From: Shinella yambaruensis
GTDB taxonomy: Bacteria; Pseudomonadota; Alphaproteobacteria; Rhizobiales; Rhizobiaceae
Direction: 5' to 3'
Assembly (NCBI RefSeq): GCF_022899355.1
Contig: NZ_JALJCK010000015.1
Span: 1-64,000, forward strand
DNA: 64,000 nucleotides
Shown: positions 26,169 through 34,597 of the stretch, in pieces
How the letters are laid out: each line of letters starts with the position of its first letter
How positions within the stretch are numbered: position 1 is the first letter of the stretch
The notes under the pieces: generated by a model
Seen by the model: the letters and a program-made list of their open reading frames with translations, nothing else
Told to the model about the DNA's origin: nothing
Database searches by the model: none
Made by a program: the position numbers and the translations under genes

Positions 26169-27404
26169 ATGACTGCCTATCCGATCGACCTGATCCGCGC
26201 CTCCTTCCCCGCTCTGGAGAATTCCCGCACCGCCTATCTCGACAACCCGGCGGGAACGCTTGTTCCAAGAACGGTCATCGCGGCCGTGGCGGATGCGATG
26301 GCGACGGCGTCGGCCAATCTCGGCGGACGGTTCGCCGCCTCCCAGCGGGCGGATGCCGTCTGGCGCGCGGCGCACGAGGCGGCGGCGGAGTTCGTCAACG
26401 CCGCTTCCTGGCAGGAGATGGTGATCGGCCCGAACATGACGACGCTGGCCTTCCAGATGGGCCGGGTCATCGGCAAGACCTTCTCGCCGGGCGACGAGAT
26501 CATCGTCACCCGCATGGACCACGAGGGCAACGTCTCGCCCTGGCTTTCCATGGCCGAGGAATACGGCCTGGTGGTCAAGTGGCTGCCGTTCAACACGGAA
26601 AGCTGGCGCATCGAGCCTGAAGACCTTGCTGCTCTTCTCACGCTGCGCACAAGGTTCCTCGCGCTCAACTATGCCTCCAACATGACCGGCAGCATCAACG
26701 ACGTCGCCGCGCTGACGGCGATGGCGCGGGCGGCGGGTGCGCTCGTCTGGATCGACGCGGTGCAGCTTGCGCCGCATCGCCTGCCGGACGTGCAGGCGAC
26801 CGGCTGCGATTTCCTCGTCTGCTCGTCCTACAAGTTCTTCGGCCCGCATCTCGGCGTGCTGTGGGGACGCGGCGACCTGCTGCGGGCGCTGCCGCCGCAC
26901 CGCGTGCGCTGCCAGAGCGACGACATTCCGGATCGCTTCTGCACCGGCACGCCGCAGACCGAGCTTCTGGCAGGCCTGACGGCGACGATCGACTATCTCG
27001 CCTCGGCCGGGGAGGCGACCGGCAGCACGGGCACGCGGCGCGAGAAGATGGCGGGCGCCTACCAGGCCTTCGATGCCTATGAAGCAGGCCTCACGCGGCG
27101 GCTGATCGGCGGGCTGACGGCGCTGCCGGGCATCCGGCTGATCGGCATCGCCAACCCCAATCTCTTTGCCCATCGCGTGCCGACGATCTCCTTCACGCAT
27201 GAGCGCGTCTCCACCCATCGCTTCGCCGATGCCCTGGCCGCCGAGGACGTCAATGTCTGGTCCGGGCACAATTACGCGCTGGAGCCGGCGCGCCATCTCG
27301 GCCTTTCCGAGGAGGAAGGGGTGGTCCGCATCGGCATCGCCCATTACAACTCCGTCGAGGAGATCGAGCGCACGCTTGCGGCAATCGACAAGCTTGTCGC
27401 TTAA
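26169..27404 (+). CDS. Class V aminotransferase-fold PLP enzyme (cysteine desulfurase-like)
   Basis: A 411-aa PLP protein of the cysteine-desulfurase-like branch (TIGR01976 type). It has AYLDNPAGTLVPRTV, EMVIGPNMTTLAFQMGR, ITRMDHEGNVSPW, LNYASNMTGSINDV and the PLP lysine in LVCSSYKFFGPHLGVLWG. The family is not shown to make Fe-S sulfur; no suf or isc gene is near and a conserved active-site cysteine loop is not evident. With an amino-acid importer and a second PLP enzyme nearby, a catabolic lyase or transaminase role is more likely. A putative operator lies 63 bp upstream. Confidence 0.78.
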   Translation: MTAYPIDLIRASFPALENSRTAYLDNPAGTLVPRTVIAAVADAMATASANLGGRFAASQRADAVWRAAHEAAAEFVNAASWQEMVIGPNMTTLAFQMGRVIGKTFSPGDEIIVTRMDHEGNVSPWLSMAEEYGLVVKWLPFNTESWRIEPEDLAALLTLRTRFLALNYASNMTGSINDVAALTAMARAAGALVWIDAVQLAPHRLPDVQATGCDFLVCSSYKFFGPHLGVLWGRGDLLRALPPHRVRCQSDDIPDRFCTGTPQTELLAGLTATIDYLASAGEATGSTGTRREKMAGAYQAFDAYEAGLTRRLIGGLTALPGIRLIGIANPNLFAHRVPTISFTHERVSTHRFADALAAEDVNVWSGHNYALEPARHLGLSEEEGVVRIGIAHYNSVEEIERTLAAIDKLVA

Positions 27405-27464
27405 GCCGGGGTGTCGTAAGGCGTATAAGTAATCGTTTTCCTTGGGAATCTTGCAGATGGCCCC

Positions 27465-28286
27465 ATGACAGAAACCGCCGCCGCCAGTTGGATCGCGCCC
27501 TTTGCGCATGCGCTCGACCGCTACGACCAGCCCGATAGCGTGCCGGCGCTTCTGGCGGCGATCGGTTCGGTCGCCCGGTTCCATCTGGCCCTGTCGGTCG
27601 TGCACCGCAAGAACGGTGGCCCGAGCTATGTCTTCGACACGTTCTCGGGGCCGCGGGCCAAGCGCGCGGTGCAGCTCTTCATCGCCGGCACCTATCTGCT
27701 CAACCCCTTCTACAATGCCTATCTCGCGGGCCTTCCCGCCGGGGTCTACCTGATGCGCGATCTCGCGCCCGACGATTATCTCGGTTCCGATCTCTATCGC
27801 GGTCTCGACATCCGCCGCCACGAGGACGAGGAACTAGGCTACCGTACGCATGGCTGGCCTGAGGGTATGGAGGAACTGCTGATAGCCATAGAGCTGCCGA
27901 ACGGGGACATGGCGGAGATCAGCCTGTCGCGCATCCGCAGCGAGGGCGGCTTCGACGCGGCGTCCATCGCCCGGCTGCGCGAGGCGCATCCGATGATCGC
28001 CGCAATCTTCCGGCGACTCTGGACACATCTTTCACGCAACGAGAATGCACCGCAGGCGCGTCCGATCGATCACCTCTTCAGCGATTTCGGCCGTGATCTC
28101 CTAAGCCCCCGGGAACGGGAAGTGGCCCTCCTCATCCTGAAGGGCCATTCCAGCGAGTCGATCAGCTATCACCTGGGCATTTCGATCGCGACGGTGAAGA
28201 CCCACCGCCAGAAGCTTTACGCGAAGCTCAATCTGTCCACGCAGCAGGAACTGTTTTCGACGTTTCTGCGCAGCCTCAACCTTTGA
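27465..28286 (+). CDS. LuxR-family transcriptional regulator
   Basis: A 273-aa regulator with a C-terminal LuxR/GerE HTH (LLSPREREVALLILKGHSSESISYHLG, then IATVKTHRQKLYAKLNLSTQQELFSTFL). The N-terminal ~190 residues have no recognisable receiver phosphorylation site or acyl-homoserine-lactone motif and may bind a small ligand. It sits between the two PLP-enzyme/transport units that share a CCTAGG motif, so it probably controls both. A strong hairpin terminator follows its stop. Confidence 0.82.
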   Translation: MTETAAASWIAPFAHALDRYDQPDSVPALLAAIGSVARFHLALSVVHRKNGGPSYVFDTFSGPRAKRAVQLFIAGTYLLNPFYNAYLAGLPAGVYLMRDLAPDDYLGSDLYRGLDIRRHEDEELGYRTHGWPEGMEELLIAIELPNGDMAEISLSRIRSEGGFDAASIARLREAHPMIAAIFRRLWTHLSRNENAPQARPIDHLFSDFGRDLLSPREREVALLILKGHSSESISYHLGISIATVKTHRQKLYAKLNLSTQQELFSTFLRSLNL

Positions 28287-28318
28287 GGCGGGGCGAACAG
28301 GCTCGCCCCCCGCCTTTT
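28287..28318. terminator. Rho-independent terminator between convergent genes
   Basis: GGCGGGGCGA, a short loop, then TCGCCCCCCGCC form a long GC stem (28287-28314) followed on the plus strand by TTTT. It closes the LuxR-type gene and lies 5 bp before the end of the convergent aminotransferase gene, whose transcript could use the stem too. Confidence 0.75.
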
Positions 28319-28322
28319 CCTT

Positions 28323-29435
28323 TCAACCCTTCAGGCTGTCGCGGATCGCGGCGGAGATGGCGGCGAGGCCCTTGCGCAGCTCGTCCTCGGTGGGCCAGGC
28401 ATAGCCGATGCGGAAATGCCGGTCGTCCTGCTCGAACCAGCTGCCGCGGCCGACATAGGCCTGGTGGCGGCTGTAGAGGCTTTCGTGGAAGCCGGCGAGA
28501 TCGACATTGGCCGAGGGCACGATGCGCGGGAAACAGACGCAGCCGCCCGACGGCTCGACCCATTCGACGAGCGGTTCTGAGGCAATCCAGTCCTTGACGA
28601 TGGCAAAGGCGCTGGCGATGCGGGCATTGTTGTAGGCGAGCCATTCGTCACGCTGGCTGAGCGCGACATAGGCGATGTATTCATCCACCGTGCTGCCGGA
28701 AATGCCGATCTGCTCGCGTGCGGCGAGGAAGGTTTCCATGAGGTCGGCATCGCGCGTGATCAGCCAGCCGATGCGGATGCCGGGAATGCCGTAGGTCTTG
28801 GAGAGCGAAGAGACACTGATCACCCGGTCCGACAGGCTTGCGGCAACCGGCAGCATCGGCCCCGAGGTCATCTCGCGATAGGTCTCGTCGAAGAGGAGGC
28901 GCGTGCCCTTGCGCTCGACCAGCGCCACCAGCGCCCTCATCTCGTCCTCGGAGATCATCACCCCGGTCGGATTGTGCGGATAGGTGACGGAGACATATCT
29001 GGTCTCGGGCCGGATCGCCGCCTCGATCGCCTCGAGGTCGAGGCGATAGCCGGCCTCGAAGGTGAGGTCTACGATGCTCATGTCCGCGCCGATGGTGCGT
29101 GGCGTTTCGAGGTTCGTGGCATAGTTCGGGCGCACCACGACGATGTGGTCGCCGGCCTCGATCATCGAGGTCGCGATGATGAAGAGCGCGCCTGCTGCGC
29201 CGGCGGTCACGAGCACGTCGTCGGCCGCAAGGCCTTCCCCCGTGCCGGCGATCAGGCCGCGCAGGTCCGGCGCGCCGCGATGGTCACCATAGCACAGGAG
29301 GATGTCGTCCAGCTTCAGTTTCAGCTCGCCGAGGCGCCGGTCGGCGACGGAGCTTTCCGAGAGGTTGTAGCGGATCGTGTCGTAGCCGAGCTGTTCGGGC
29401 GATTCCAGCTCGATGGGCATGCGGACATATTTCAT
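28323..29435 (-). CDS. Class I/II (fold type I) aminotransferase
   Basis: A 370-aa PLP-dependent aminotransferase. It shows TAGAAGALFIIATSMIEAGD, VVRPNYATNLETPRTIGA, VTYPHNPTGVMIS, LLFDETYREMTSGP and the PLP lysine in SVSSLSKTYGIPGIRIGW; the C terminus has HFRIGYAWPTEDELRKGL, where Arg would bind the substrate carboxylate. It is divergent from the polar amino-acid importer, with the second CCTAGG motif between them, so it likely deaminates the imported compound. Substrate unknown. Confidence 0.82.
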   Translation of the reverse strand: MKYVRMPIELESPEQLGYDTIRYNLSESSVADRRLGELKLKLDDILLCYGDHRGAPDLRGLIAGTGEGLAADDVLVTAGAAGALFIIATSMIEAGDHIVVVRPNYATNLETPRTIGADMSIVDLTFEAGYRLDLEAIEAAIRPETRYVSVTYPHNPTGVMISEDEMRALVALVERKGTRLLFDETYREMTSGPMLPVAASLSDRVISVSSLSKTYGIPGIRIGWLITRDADLMETFLAAREQIGISGSTVDEYIAYVALSQRDEWLAYNNARIASAFAIVKDWIASEPLVEWVEPSGGCVCFPRIVPSANVDLAGFHESLYSRHQAYVGRGSWFEQDDRHFRIGYAWPTEDELRKGLAAISAAIRDSLKG

Positions 29436-29519
29436 GGGGCTCTCCTCTGGCCTGCATGTGACAGGGCTAGATCAACCGCGCGTCACATTCCATCCTCCCC
29501 GAGGGTGATGACGGCCATC

Positions 29520-29534
29520 ATCCCCTAGGTGGAT
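29520..29534. promoter_or_regulatory. CCTAGG-centred operator candidate, copy 2
   Basis: ATCCCCTAGGTGGAT lies between the divergent aminotransferase (29435) and binding-protein (29622) genes. It matches the copy at 26091-26105 at 13 of 15 positions. A further inverted repeat, ATGTGAC (29456-29462) and GTCACAT (29482-29488), is in the same promoter region. Confidence 0.55.
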
Positions 29535-29621
29535 TTCCTCGCCCTTCCGCCCGGCGCATCGTTCCCCATCGGCGGAGTGAGGACCGTCGCAAGGACTGAC
29601 CTAACAAAGAAGGGGAATGCC

Positions 29622-30434
29622 ATGAAATTCATGACCGGTCTGTTGTCTGCCGCAATCGTCGGCCTGGCGGTTGCCATGCCTGCCCAAGCCGAAACGCTGC
29701 GCGTCGGCATGGAATGCACCTACGCGCCCTTCAACTACCGCACGCCCGAGGGCGAGATGGCGGGCTACGACGTCGACGTCGCCAAGGGCATCGCCGAGCG
29801 CATCGGTGTCGATCTCGACTATGTCTGCCAGGAATGGGACGGCATGATCCCGTCGCTGCTTGCCAACAAGTTCGACCTCATCGTCGCCTCCATGTCGATC
29901 ACCGAGGAACGCAAGCAGAAGATCGACTTCTCGATCCCCTACCGCGTTTCGGTCGGCCGCATCCTCGGTTCGAAGGAAGCGGGCCTCAAGCTGTTCGACG
30001 AGGCCGGCAAGCCGATCCCCGATGCCTTCAACGGCTTGCGCTTCGGCGTGGAGCGCGCCTCGACCTATGCGAAATGGGTGGAAGCCAAGCTGCCGGGTGC
30101 CGAGATCTCCCTTTATGACGGCGCCCAGCCGATGCTGCTCGACCTGCAGAACGGCCGCATCGACATCGCCATCACCAACCCGATGAAGGCCTATCTCGAC
30201 TTCCTCAGCAAGGAGAACGGCGCCGGCTTCGAATTCGTCTCGCCGCCGATCGACGAGGCCGAGTATTTCGGCCCGGGCGTCGGCGTCGGCCTGCGCAAGG
30301 GCAATGACGAGCTGCTCGTCAAGATCGACAAGGCGCTGGACGAGATGATCAAGGACGGCTCTCTCGAAAAATACAGCCTGAAATACTTCCCCTTCTCCAT
30401 CCATCCGTCGAACTGGAAGGGTGTCGGCCAGTAA
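29622..30434 (+). CDS. Polar amino-acid ABC transporter substrate-binding protein
   Basis: A 270-aa family 3 solute-binding protein. After a signal peptide (MKFMTGLLSAAIVGLAVAMPAQA) the mature protein reads ETLRVGMECTYAPFNYRTPEGEMAGYDVDVAKGIAERIG, the standard start for lysine/arginine/histidine or opine binders. IVASMSITEERKQKIDFSIPY contains the Arg-facing ligand loop. The start at 29622 follows AAGAAGGGGA. It leads an operon of two permeases, an ATPase and a phosphatase-family gene. Confidence 0.88.
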   Translation: MKFMTGLLSAAIVGLAVAMPAQAETLRVGMECTYAPFNYRTPEGEMAGYDVDVAKGIAERIGVDLDYVCQEWDGMIPSLLANKFDLIVASMSITEERKQKIDFSIPYRVSVGRILGSKEAGLKLFDEAGKPIPDAFNGLRFGVERASTYAKWVEAKLPGAEISLYDGAQPMLLDLQNGRIDIAITNPMKAYLDFLSKENGAGFEFVSPPIDEAEYFGPGVGVGLRKGNDELLVKIDKALDEMIKDGSLEKYSLKYFPFSIHPSNWKGVGQ

Positions 30435-30500
30435 GCATGACCTCCGGGCGCCGCGCCTGGCGCGACGCCCGATCTCGCATGAAGATTACGGAGGTATAGC

Positions 30501-31196
30501 ATGTCGGTTCTCGACGGCTGGTGGGACGACTTCTTCTTCGGCCTGATGACGGTGTTGCAGGTCTTTTTCGTGGCCCTGGTGATTGCCGTCGCCTGCGGGC
30601 TGCTCGGCGCCTCGGCCAAGCTTTCCAAAAGCCGCATCCTGCGTGCCATCGCCCAGGCCTATACGGTGGTGTTCCGCGGCGCTCCCGAGCTCCTGGTGCT
30701 GCTGCTCTTCTATTTCGGCATGGCCATCACGCTCACCTCGATCGTGCAGGCCTTCGATCCCTCGGTGAAATTCATCGATCTTCCGCCGTTCTGGGCCGGC
30801 TCCATCGCGATCGGCCTGATCGTCGGGGCCTATATGACCGAGACCTTCCGCGGCGCCTTCCTCGGCGTCGACCGCGGGCAGATCGAGGCCGCGCGGGCGC
30901 TCAGCCTCAAGCGCCACCAGATCTTCCGCTATGTGCGCCTGCCGCAGATGTGGCGGCTCGCCTTGCCGAACTTCGGCAATCACATGCTCTCCATCATGAA
31001 GGACACGGCGCTCGTCTCCATCATCGGGCTGGAAGAAATCCTTTTCGTCGCCAAGATGGCGAACTCGCTCATCCACCGTCCCTTCCTGCTCTACATGACC
31101 GTCGCCCTGATCTACCTCGCGATGACGACGGTGATCACCTTTGCCGTCGGCTGGCTGGAGCAGCGTGCCAATCGCCACCTGAGAGGTGCCCGATGA
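30501..31196 (+). CDS. Polar amino-acid ABC transporter permease (HisQ-type)
   Basis: A 231-aa inner-membrane permease. [20 protein letters not shown] is the family signature at the second helix, and [35 protein letters not shown] is the EAA coupling loop. The C terminus is basic ([11 protein letters not shown]). Its stop overlaps the start of the partner permease by 4 nt. It would form a heterodimer with that protein in the inner membrane. Confidence 0.88.
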   Translation: MSVLDGWWDDFFFGLMTVLQVFFVALVIAVACGLLGASAKLSKSRILRAIAQAYTVVFRGAPELLVLLLFYFGMAITLTSIVQAFDPSVKFIDLPPFWAGSIAIGLIVGAYMTETFRGAFLGVDRGQIEAARALSLKRHQIFRYVRLPQMWRLALPNFGNHMLSIMKDTALVSIIGLEEILFVAKMANSLIHRPFLLYMTVALIYLAMTTVITFAVGWLEQRANRHLRGAR

Positions 31197-31885
31197 GCTT
31201 CGACCTCTCGCTGATCGCCGTCAGTCTTCCGAAGATCCTGCAAGGCCTCGGGCTGACGCTCAACCTGCTCGCCGTCTCGACCCTGTTCGGGCTGATCCTG
31301 GCCGTCGGAATCCTGCTGATGCGGCTGTCGCGCCGGGCCTGGCTGATCTGGCCGGCCAAGGCCTATATCTACTTCTTCCGCGGCACGCCGCTGCTCGTGC
31401 AGCTCTTCGTCATCTATCACGGCCTGCCGCAGTTCGGCTTCATCAGGCAGAGCGTGCTCTGGCCGCTCCTGCGCGAGCCCTACTGGTGCTCTGTCATCGC
31501 GCTGTCGCTCAACACGGCGGCCTATGTCTCGGAAATCCTGCGCGGCGGCGTGCTCGGTGTCGACAAGGGCCTCATCGAGGCGGGCAAGGCGCTCGGCCTC
31601 AGCAAGTTCCAGCGCACGAGCCGCATCACTGCCCCCCTCGCCGTCAGGCTGGCGCTTCCGGCCTACAGCAACGAGATTGTCTCGATGCTGAAGTCCACCG
31701 CGCTCGCCTCCACCGTCACGCTGATGGAAATGACGGGCGTCGCCCGCACCATCGTGGCCGACACCTTCGCCCCATACGAGATCTTCATCGCCGCGACGAT
31801 CATCTACCTCGTGCTCGTCTGGATCATCCAGACCGGCTTCACGCTGGTCGAGACCTACGCGAACCGCCATGTGAGAAAGACCTGA
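31193..31885 (+). CDS. Polar amino-acid ABC transporter permease (HisM-type)
   Basis: A 230-aa permease with [25 protein letters not shown] near the first helices and the coupling loop [49 protein letters not shown] split over the cytoplasmic face. [25 protein letters not shown] resembles the end of the decayed permease at 491-805, giving an intact reference for it. Its last base overlaps the ATG of the ATPase gene. Confidence 0.88.
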   Translation: MSFDLSLIAVSLPKILQGLGLTLNLLAVSTLFGLILAVGILLMRLSRRAWLIWPAKAYIYFFRGTPLLVQLFVIYHGLPQFGFIRQSVLWPLLREPYWCSVIALSLNTAAYVSEILRGGVLGVDKGLIEAGKALGLSKFQRTSRITAPLAVRLALPAYSNEIVSMLKSTALASTVTLMEMTGVARTIVADTFAPYEIFIAATIIYLVLVWIIQTGFTLVETYANRHVRKT

Positions 31886-32622
31886 TGGCCGATATCATTG
31901 TCCTCGAAAAGATGAACAAGTTCTACGGCACCTATCACGCGCTGAAGGATGTCGATCTCACGATCGCCAAGGGCGAGAAGGTCGTGGTTTGTGGCCCCTC
32001 GGGCTCCGGTAAGTCCACCATGATCCGCTGCATCAACCGGCTGGAAGAGCATGACAGCGGGCGCATCGTCGTGGGCGGGCAAGAGCTGACCGACGACGAG
32101 AAGAAGATCGATCTCGTCCGCCGCGAGGTCGGCATGGTGTTCCAGAGCTTCAACCTTTTCCCGCACATGACCGTGCTGGAGAACCTGACGCTCGCGCCGC
32201 GGCTGGTGCGCAAGATGGCGACGGGGGAGGCCGAGGCGATCGCCATGAAATACCTCACCCGCGTGCGCATCCCCGACCAGGCGAACAAATATCCCTCCCA
32301 GCTTTCGGGCGGCCAGCAGCAGCGCGTCGCCATCGCCCGGGCGCTGTGCATGAACCCGGAGGTGATGCTCTTCGACGAACCCACCTCCGCGCTCGATCCG
32401 GAGATGATCTCCGAAGTGCTCGACGTGATGACCGACCTCGCCCGCGAGGGCATGACGATGGTCTGCGTGACGCACGAGATGGGTTTTGCCCGCTCGGTCG
32501 CCGACCGCATCGTCTTCATGGACCAGGGCGAGATCGTCGAGGTCTCCACCCCCGCCGAATTCTTCGCAGCCCCGAAATCCGAGCGTGCCCGCACCTTCCT
32601 CGGCCAGATCCTCGCCCATTGA
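31885..32622 (+). CDS. Polar amino-acid ABC transporter ATP-binding protein (GlnQ/HisP-type)
   Basis: A 245-aa ATPase with Walker A (GPSGSGKST), Q loop ([17 protein letters not shown]), signature [15 protein letters not shown], Walker B ([15 protein letters not shown]) and switch His in CVTHEMGFA. These are hallmarks of the polar amino-acid group. It completes the importer that starts at 29622 and is followed 8 bp later by the phosphatase-family gene. Confidence 0.9.
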   Translation: MADIIVLEKMNKFYGTYHALKDVDLTIAKGEKVVVCGPSGSGKSTMIRCINRLEEHDSGRIVVGGQELTDDEKKIDLVRREVGMVFQSFNLFPHMTVLENLTLAPRLVRKMATGEAEAIAMKYLTRVRIPDQANKYPSQLSGGQQQRVAIARALCMNPEVMLFDEPTSALDPEMISEVLDVMTDLAREGMTMVCVTHEMGFARSVADRIVFMDQGEIVEVSTPAEFFAAPKSERARTFLGQILAH

Positions 32623-32630
32623 GAAGCACC

Positions 32631-33413
32631 ATGACCGATCATACCGAAACCTTCCTCGCCTTTGCCCAGGCGATCGCCGACAGCTCCCGCGCCCTGCTTC
32701 TGGCGGCGACCGAAGAAGCGCCCCGCGTCGACCTCAAGCAGGATGCGAGCTTCGTCACCGCAACCGACCGGGCCGTGGAAGCACGTCTGCGCGAACAGAT
32801 TCGCGCGGCCTTTCCCGATCACGGCATCATGGGGGAGGAATATGGCAGCGAGCGGCTCGACGCCGAATTCGTCTGGGTGCTCGACCCGATCGACGGCACG
32901 GCGGCCTGGGTCGCCGGCATTCCTGTCTATGGCACGCTGATCTCGCTGGCGCACGGCGGCAAGCCCCTGCTCGGCGTCATCGATCTCCCGGCGACGGCCG
33001 AGCGCCTCACCGGCATTTCCGGGCAAGGTGCGTGGCATAACGGCAAGCCGATCCGCTGCCGCAAAGGCACGGCCCTCGCCGACGCCTACATGACCTCATC
33101 GAATCCCCGCTTCATTCCCGAAGCCGACCGCGCGCCTTTTGCGCGTCTCGACGGGGCCGTGCAGTTCACCCAGTACGGCGGCAGCTGCTACAGCTATGCC
33201 TGCCTTGCCCGCGGCCGCACGGACCTTGCCGTCGATGCCGGGTTCGACGCCTATGACCTCTTTGCCCCCACCGCGATCATCGAAGGCGCCGGCGGCGTCG
33301 TCACCGACTGGCAGGGCGGCCCGCTCGACCTCGGCTGGCGGGGCTGCGTCATCGCGGCCGGTGACCGGGCGCTCCATGAAAGCGCGCTCGAGGCGCTCGC
33401 CGTAAGGGAATAA
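32631..33413 (+). CDS. Inositol-monophosphatase-family phosphatase (histidinol-phosphatase-like)
   Basis: A 260-aa Mg-dependent phosphomonoesterase. The metal-binding motifs are complete: GEEYG, WVLDPIDGTAAWVAGIPVYGTLIS and, near the C terminus, AYDLFAPTAIIEGAGGVVTDW. Members hydrolyse inositol, histidinol or nucleotide 3'-phosphates; HisN-type enzymes are the closest in look (YGGSCYSYACLARG). Placement at the end of an amino-acid importer operon suggests the imported substrate or an intermediate carries a phosphate, or that the operon handles a phosphorylated amino compound. Confidence 0.8.
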   Translation: MTDHTETFLAFAQAIADSSRALLLAATEEAPRVDLKQDASFVTATDRAVEARLREQIRAAFPDHGIMGEEYGSERLDAEFVWVLDPIDGTAAWVAGIPVYGTLISLAHGGKPLLGVIDLPATAERLTGISGQGAWHNGKPIRCRKGTALADAYMTSSNPRFIPEADRAPFARLDGAVQFTQYGGSCYSYACLARGRTDLAVDAGFDAYDLFAPTAIIEGAGGVVTDWQGGPLDLGWRGCVIAAGDRALHESALEALAVRE

Positions 33414-33556
33414 GCACCGTTTTTCACGCCGGCCTGCCCGGGCCTCACGCTGGACCATCCGCTTTCGGCGGGCCGCACCGGTCTGATGAATCGCTGGAAG
33501 CGATGACGGGGTATGTCCCTTCCAATGGAGCTTTGCCATACGGCGGAGCGGGGTCG

Positions 33557-33862
33557 TTAAATCCCCGACCCGTCAAGCTGCTGGGCGTCGTCGCCTTCCC
33601 AGGGGGAGGGCACGGAGGCACGGCTGAGATTGGCCGAGGGCATCGGCATCCAGCACTTCAGCTCCGGCTCGGCATATTCAATGATACGGCCGGGAGAGGA
33701 ATCCGACGCGCGCCAGCCTTCCGCGCCGAACTGATCGCCATTCGACCAGTAGGCGACGTCAACTTCCGCAGGCCCCTGTTCGGACGGGCGGACTGTGACG
33801 AGGATCCGGCTCCCGTCCTTCGGCGCACCTGCCATATGGCGCCACCGGTCTGGCTCGTCCAT
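33557..33862 (-). CDS. Small DUF551-like protein
   Basis: A 101-aa protein of a type common in rhizobia. It has an N-terminal WRHMAGAPKDGSRILV block, then VAYWS, GWRASD and a CWMPMPSA block; the Trp...APKDG...W.P.P pattern is that of DUF551-like domains, whose function is unknown. The ATG at 33862 has GGAGGAAAA upstream; a longer in-frame start is less likely. The acidic C terminus (SPWEGDDAQQLDG) looks disordered. Confidence 0.65.
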   Translation of the reverse strand: MDEPDRWRHMAGAPKDGSRILVTVRPSEQGPAEVDVAYWSNGDQFGAEGWRASDSSPGRIIEYAEPELKCWMPMPSANLSRASVPSPWEGDDAQQLDGSGI

Positions 33863-34007
33863 CGTTTTCCTCCTGCCTTGCCACGGATCGAAGTGTCGCC
33901 TTGCCATCGAAAGCGGTCAACCCCATTCTTATGCGCCCAAAAACCAGTTGCAATATGAAATCAGTCAAACTAGCTTGGATCGGCTTTTCAAGGAAAAGGA
34001 GGCGGAT

Positions 34008-34538
34008 ATGGCCAAGCTCGTGTTCGGAATGAACCAGTCCCTGGACGGCTATGTCGACCATATGGCGTTCGGGCCGGACCGCACGCTCTTCCGCCATTTC
34101 ATCGAGGAGGCTCGGGGGCAGGCGGGCAGTGTGTACGGCCGCCGAATGTATGAGATCATGCGTTACTGGGACGACGATCATCCCGAATGGGATGCAGAGG
34201 AACAGGCCTTCGCGGCGGCATGGCGGAACCAGACGAAATGGGTCGTCTCGCGCTCGTTGGCGTCTGTCGGCCCCAATGCCATTCTTGTTCAGGGCGATCT
34301 CGAGGGTGCGATCCGTGCGTTGAAGGCCGAACACGACGGGGAGATCGAAGTTGCCGGCCCGGACCTGGCGCAAAGCCTTACCGAACTCGGCCTGATCGAC
34401 GAGTATCGAATCTACCTGCACCCCGTCGTGCTTGGTCACGGCAAGCCGTATTTCGCCGGGCCCCGGCCGCCGCTCCGCCTTCTGACCCATGAGCGGATAG
34501 GTGAGGACGTGATCAGGCTGACCTACGTTCCTGCCTGA
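34008..34538 (+). CDS. RibD C-terminal/DHFR-like reductase family protein
   Basis: A 176-aa protein of the dihydrofolate-reductase-like RibD-C family (YyaP/YwjB type). It starts KLVFGMNQSLDGYVD, continues VYGRRMYEIMRYWDDDHPEW, TKWVVSRSL, IEVAGPDLAQSLTELGLIDEYRIYLHPVVLGHGKPYF and ends in a beta strand. The family binds NADPH in some members, but the reaction is unknown. GGAAAAGGAGG lies 8 nt before the ATG. It is a monocistronic gene facing the Ntn hydrolase gene. Confidence 0.8.
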   Translation: MAKLVFGMNQSLDGYVDHMAFGPDRTLFRHFIEEARGQAGSVYGRRMYEIMRYWDDDHPEWDAEEQAFAAAWRNQTKWVVSRSLASVGPNAILVQGDLEGAIRALKAEHDGEIEVAGPDLAQSLTELGLIDEYRIYLHPVVLGHGKPYFAGPRPPLRLLTHERIGEDVIRLTYVPA

Positions 34539-34597
34539 TCGGTCCCGACTGCCGGCGCTTTAATCCCTCTACGGTTGTCGGCTCGGCCATGTTCTGA

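Noticed and set aside
26169-27404. SufS/IscS cysteine desulfurase for Fe-S cluster assembly
   Set aside because: The protein belongs to the desulfurase-like branch, has no suf/isc neighbours and lies in an amino-acid import cluster.
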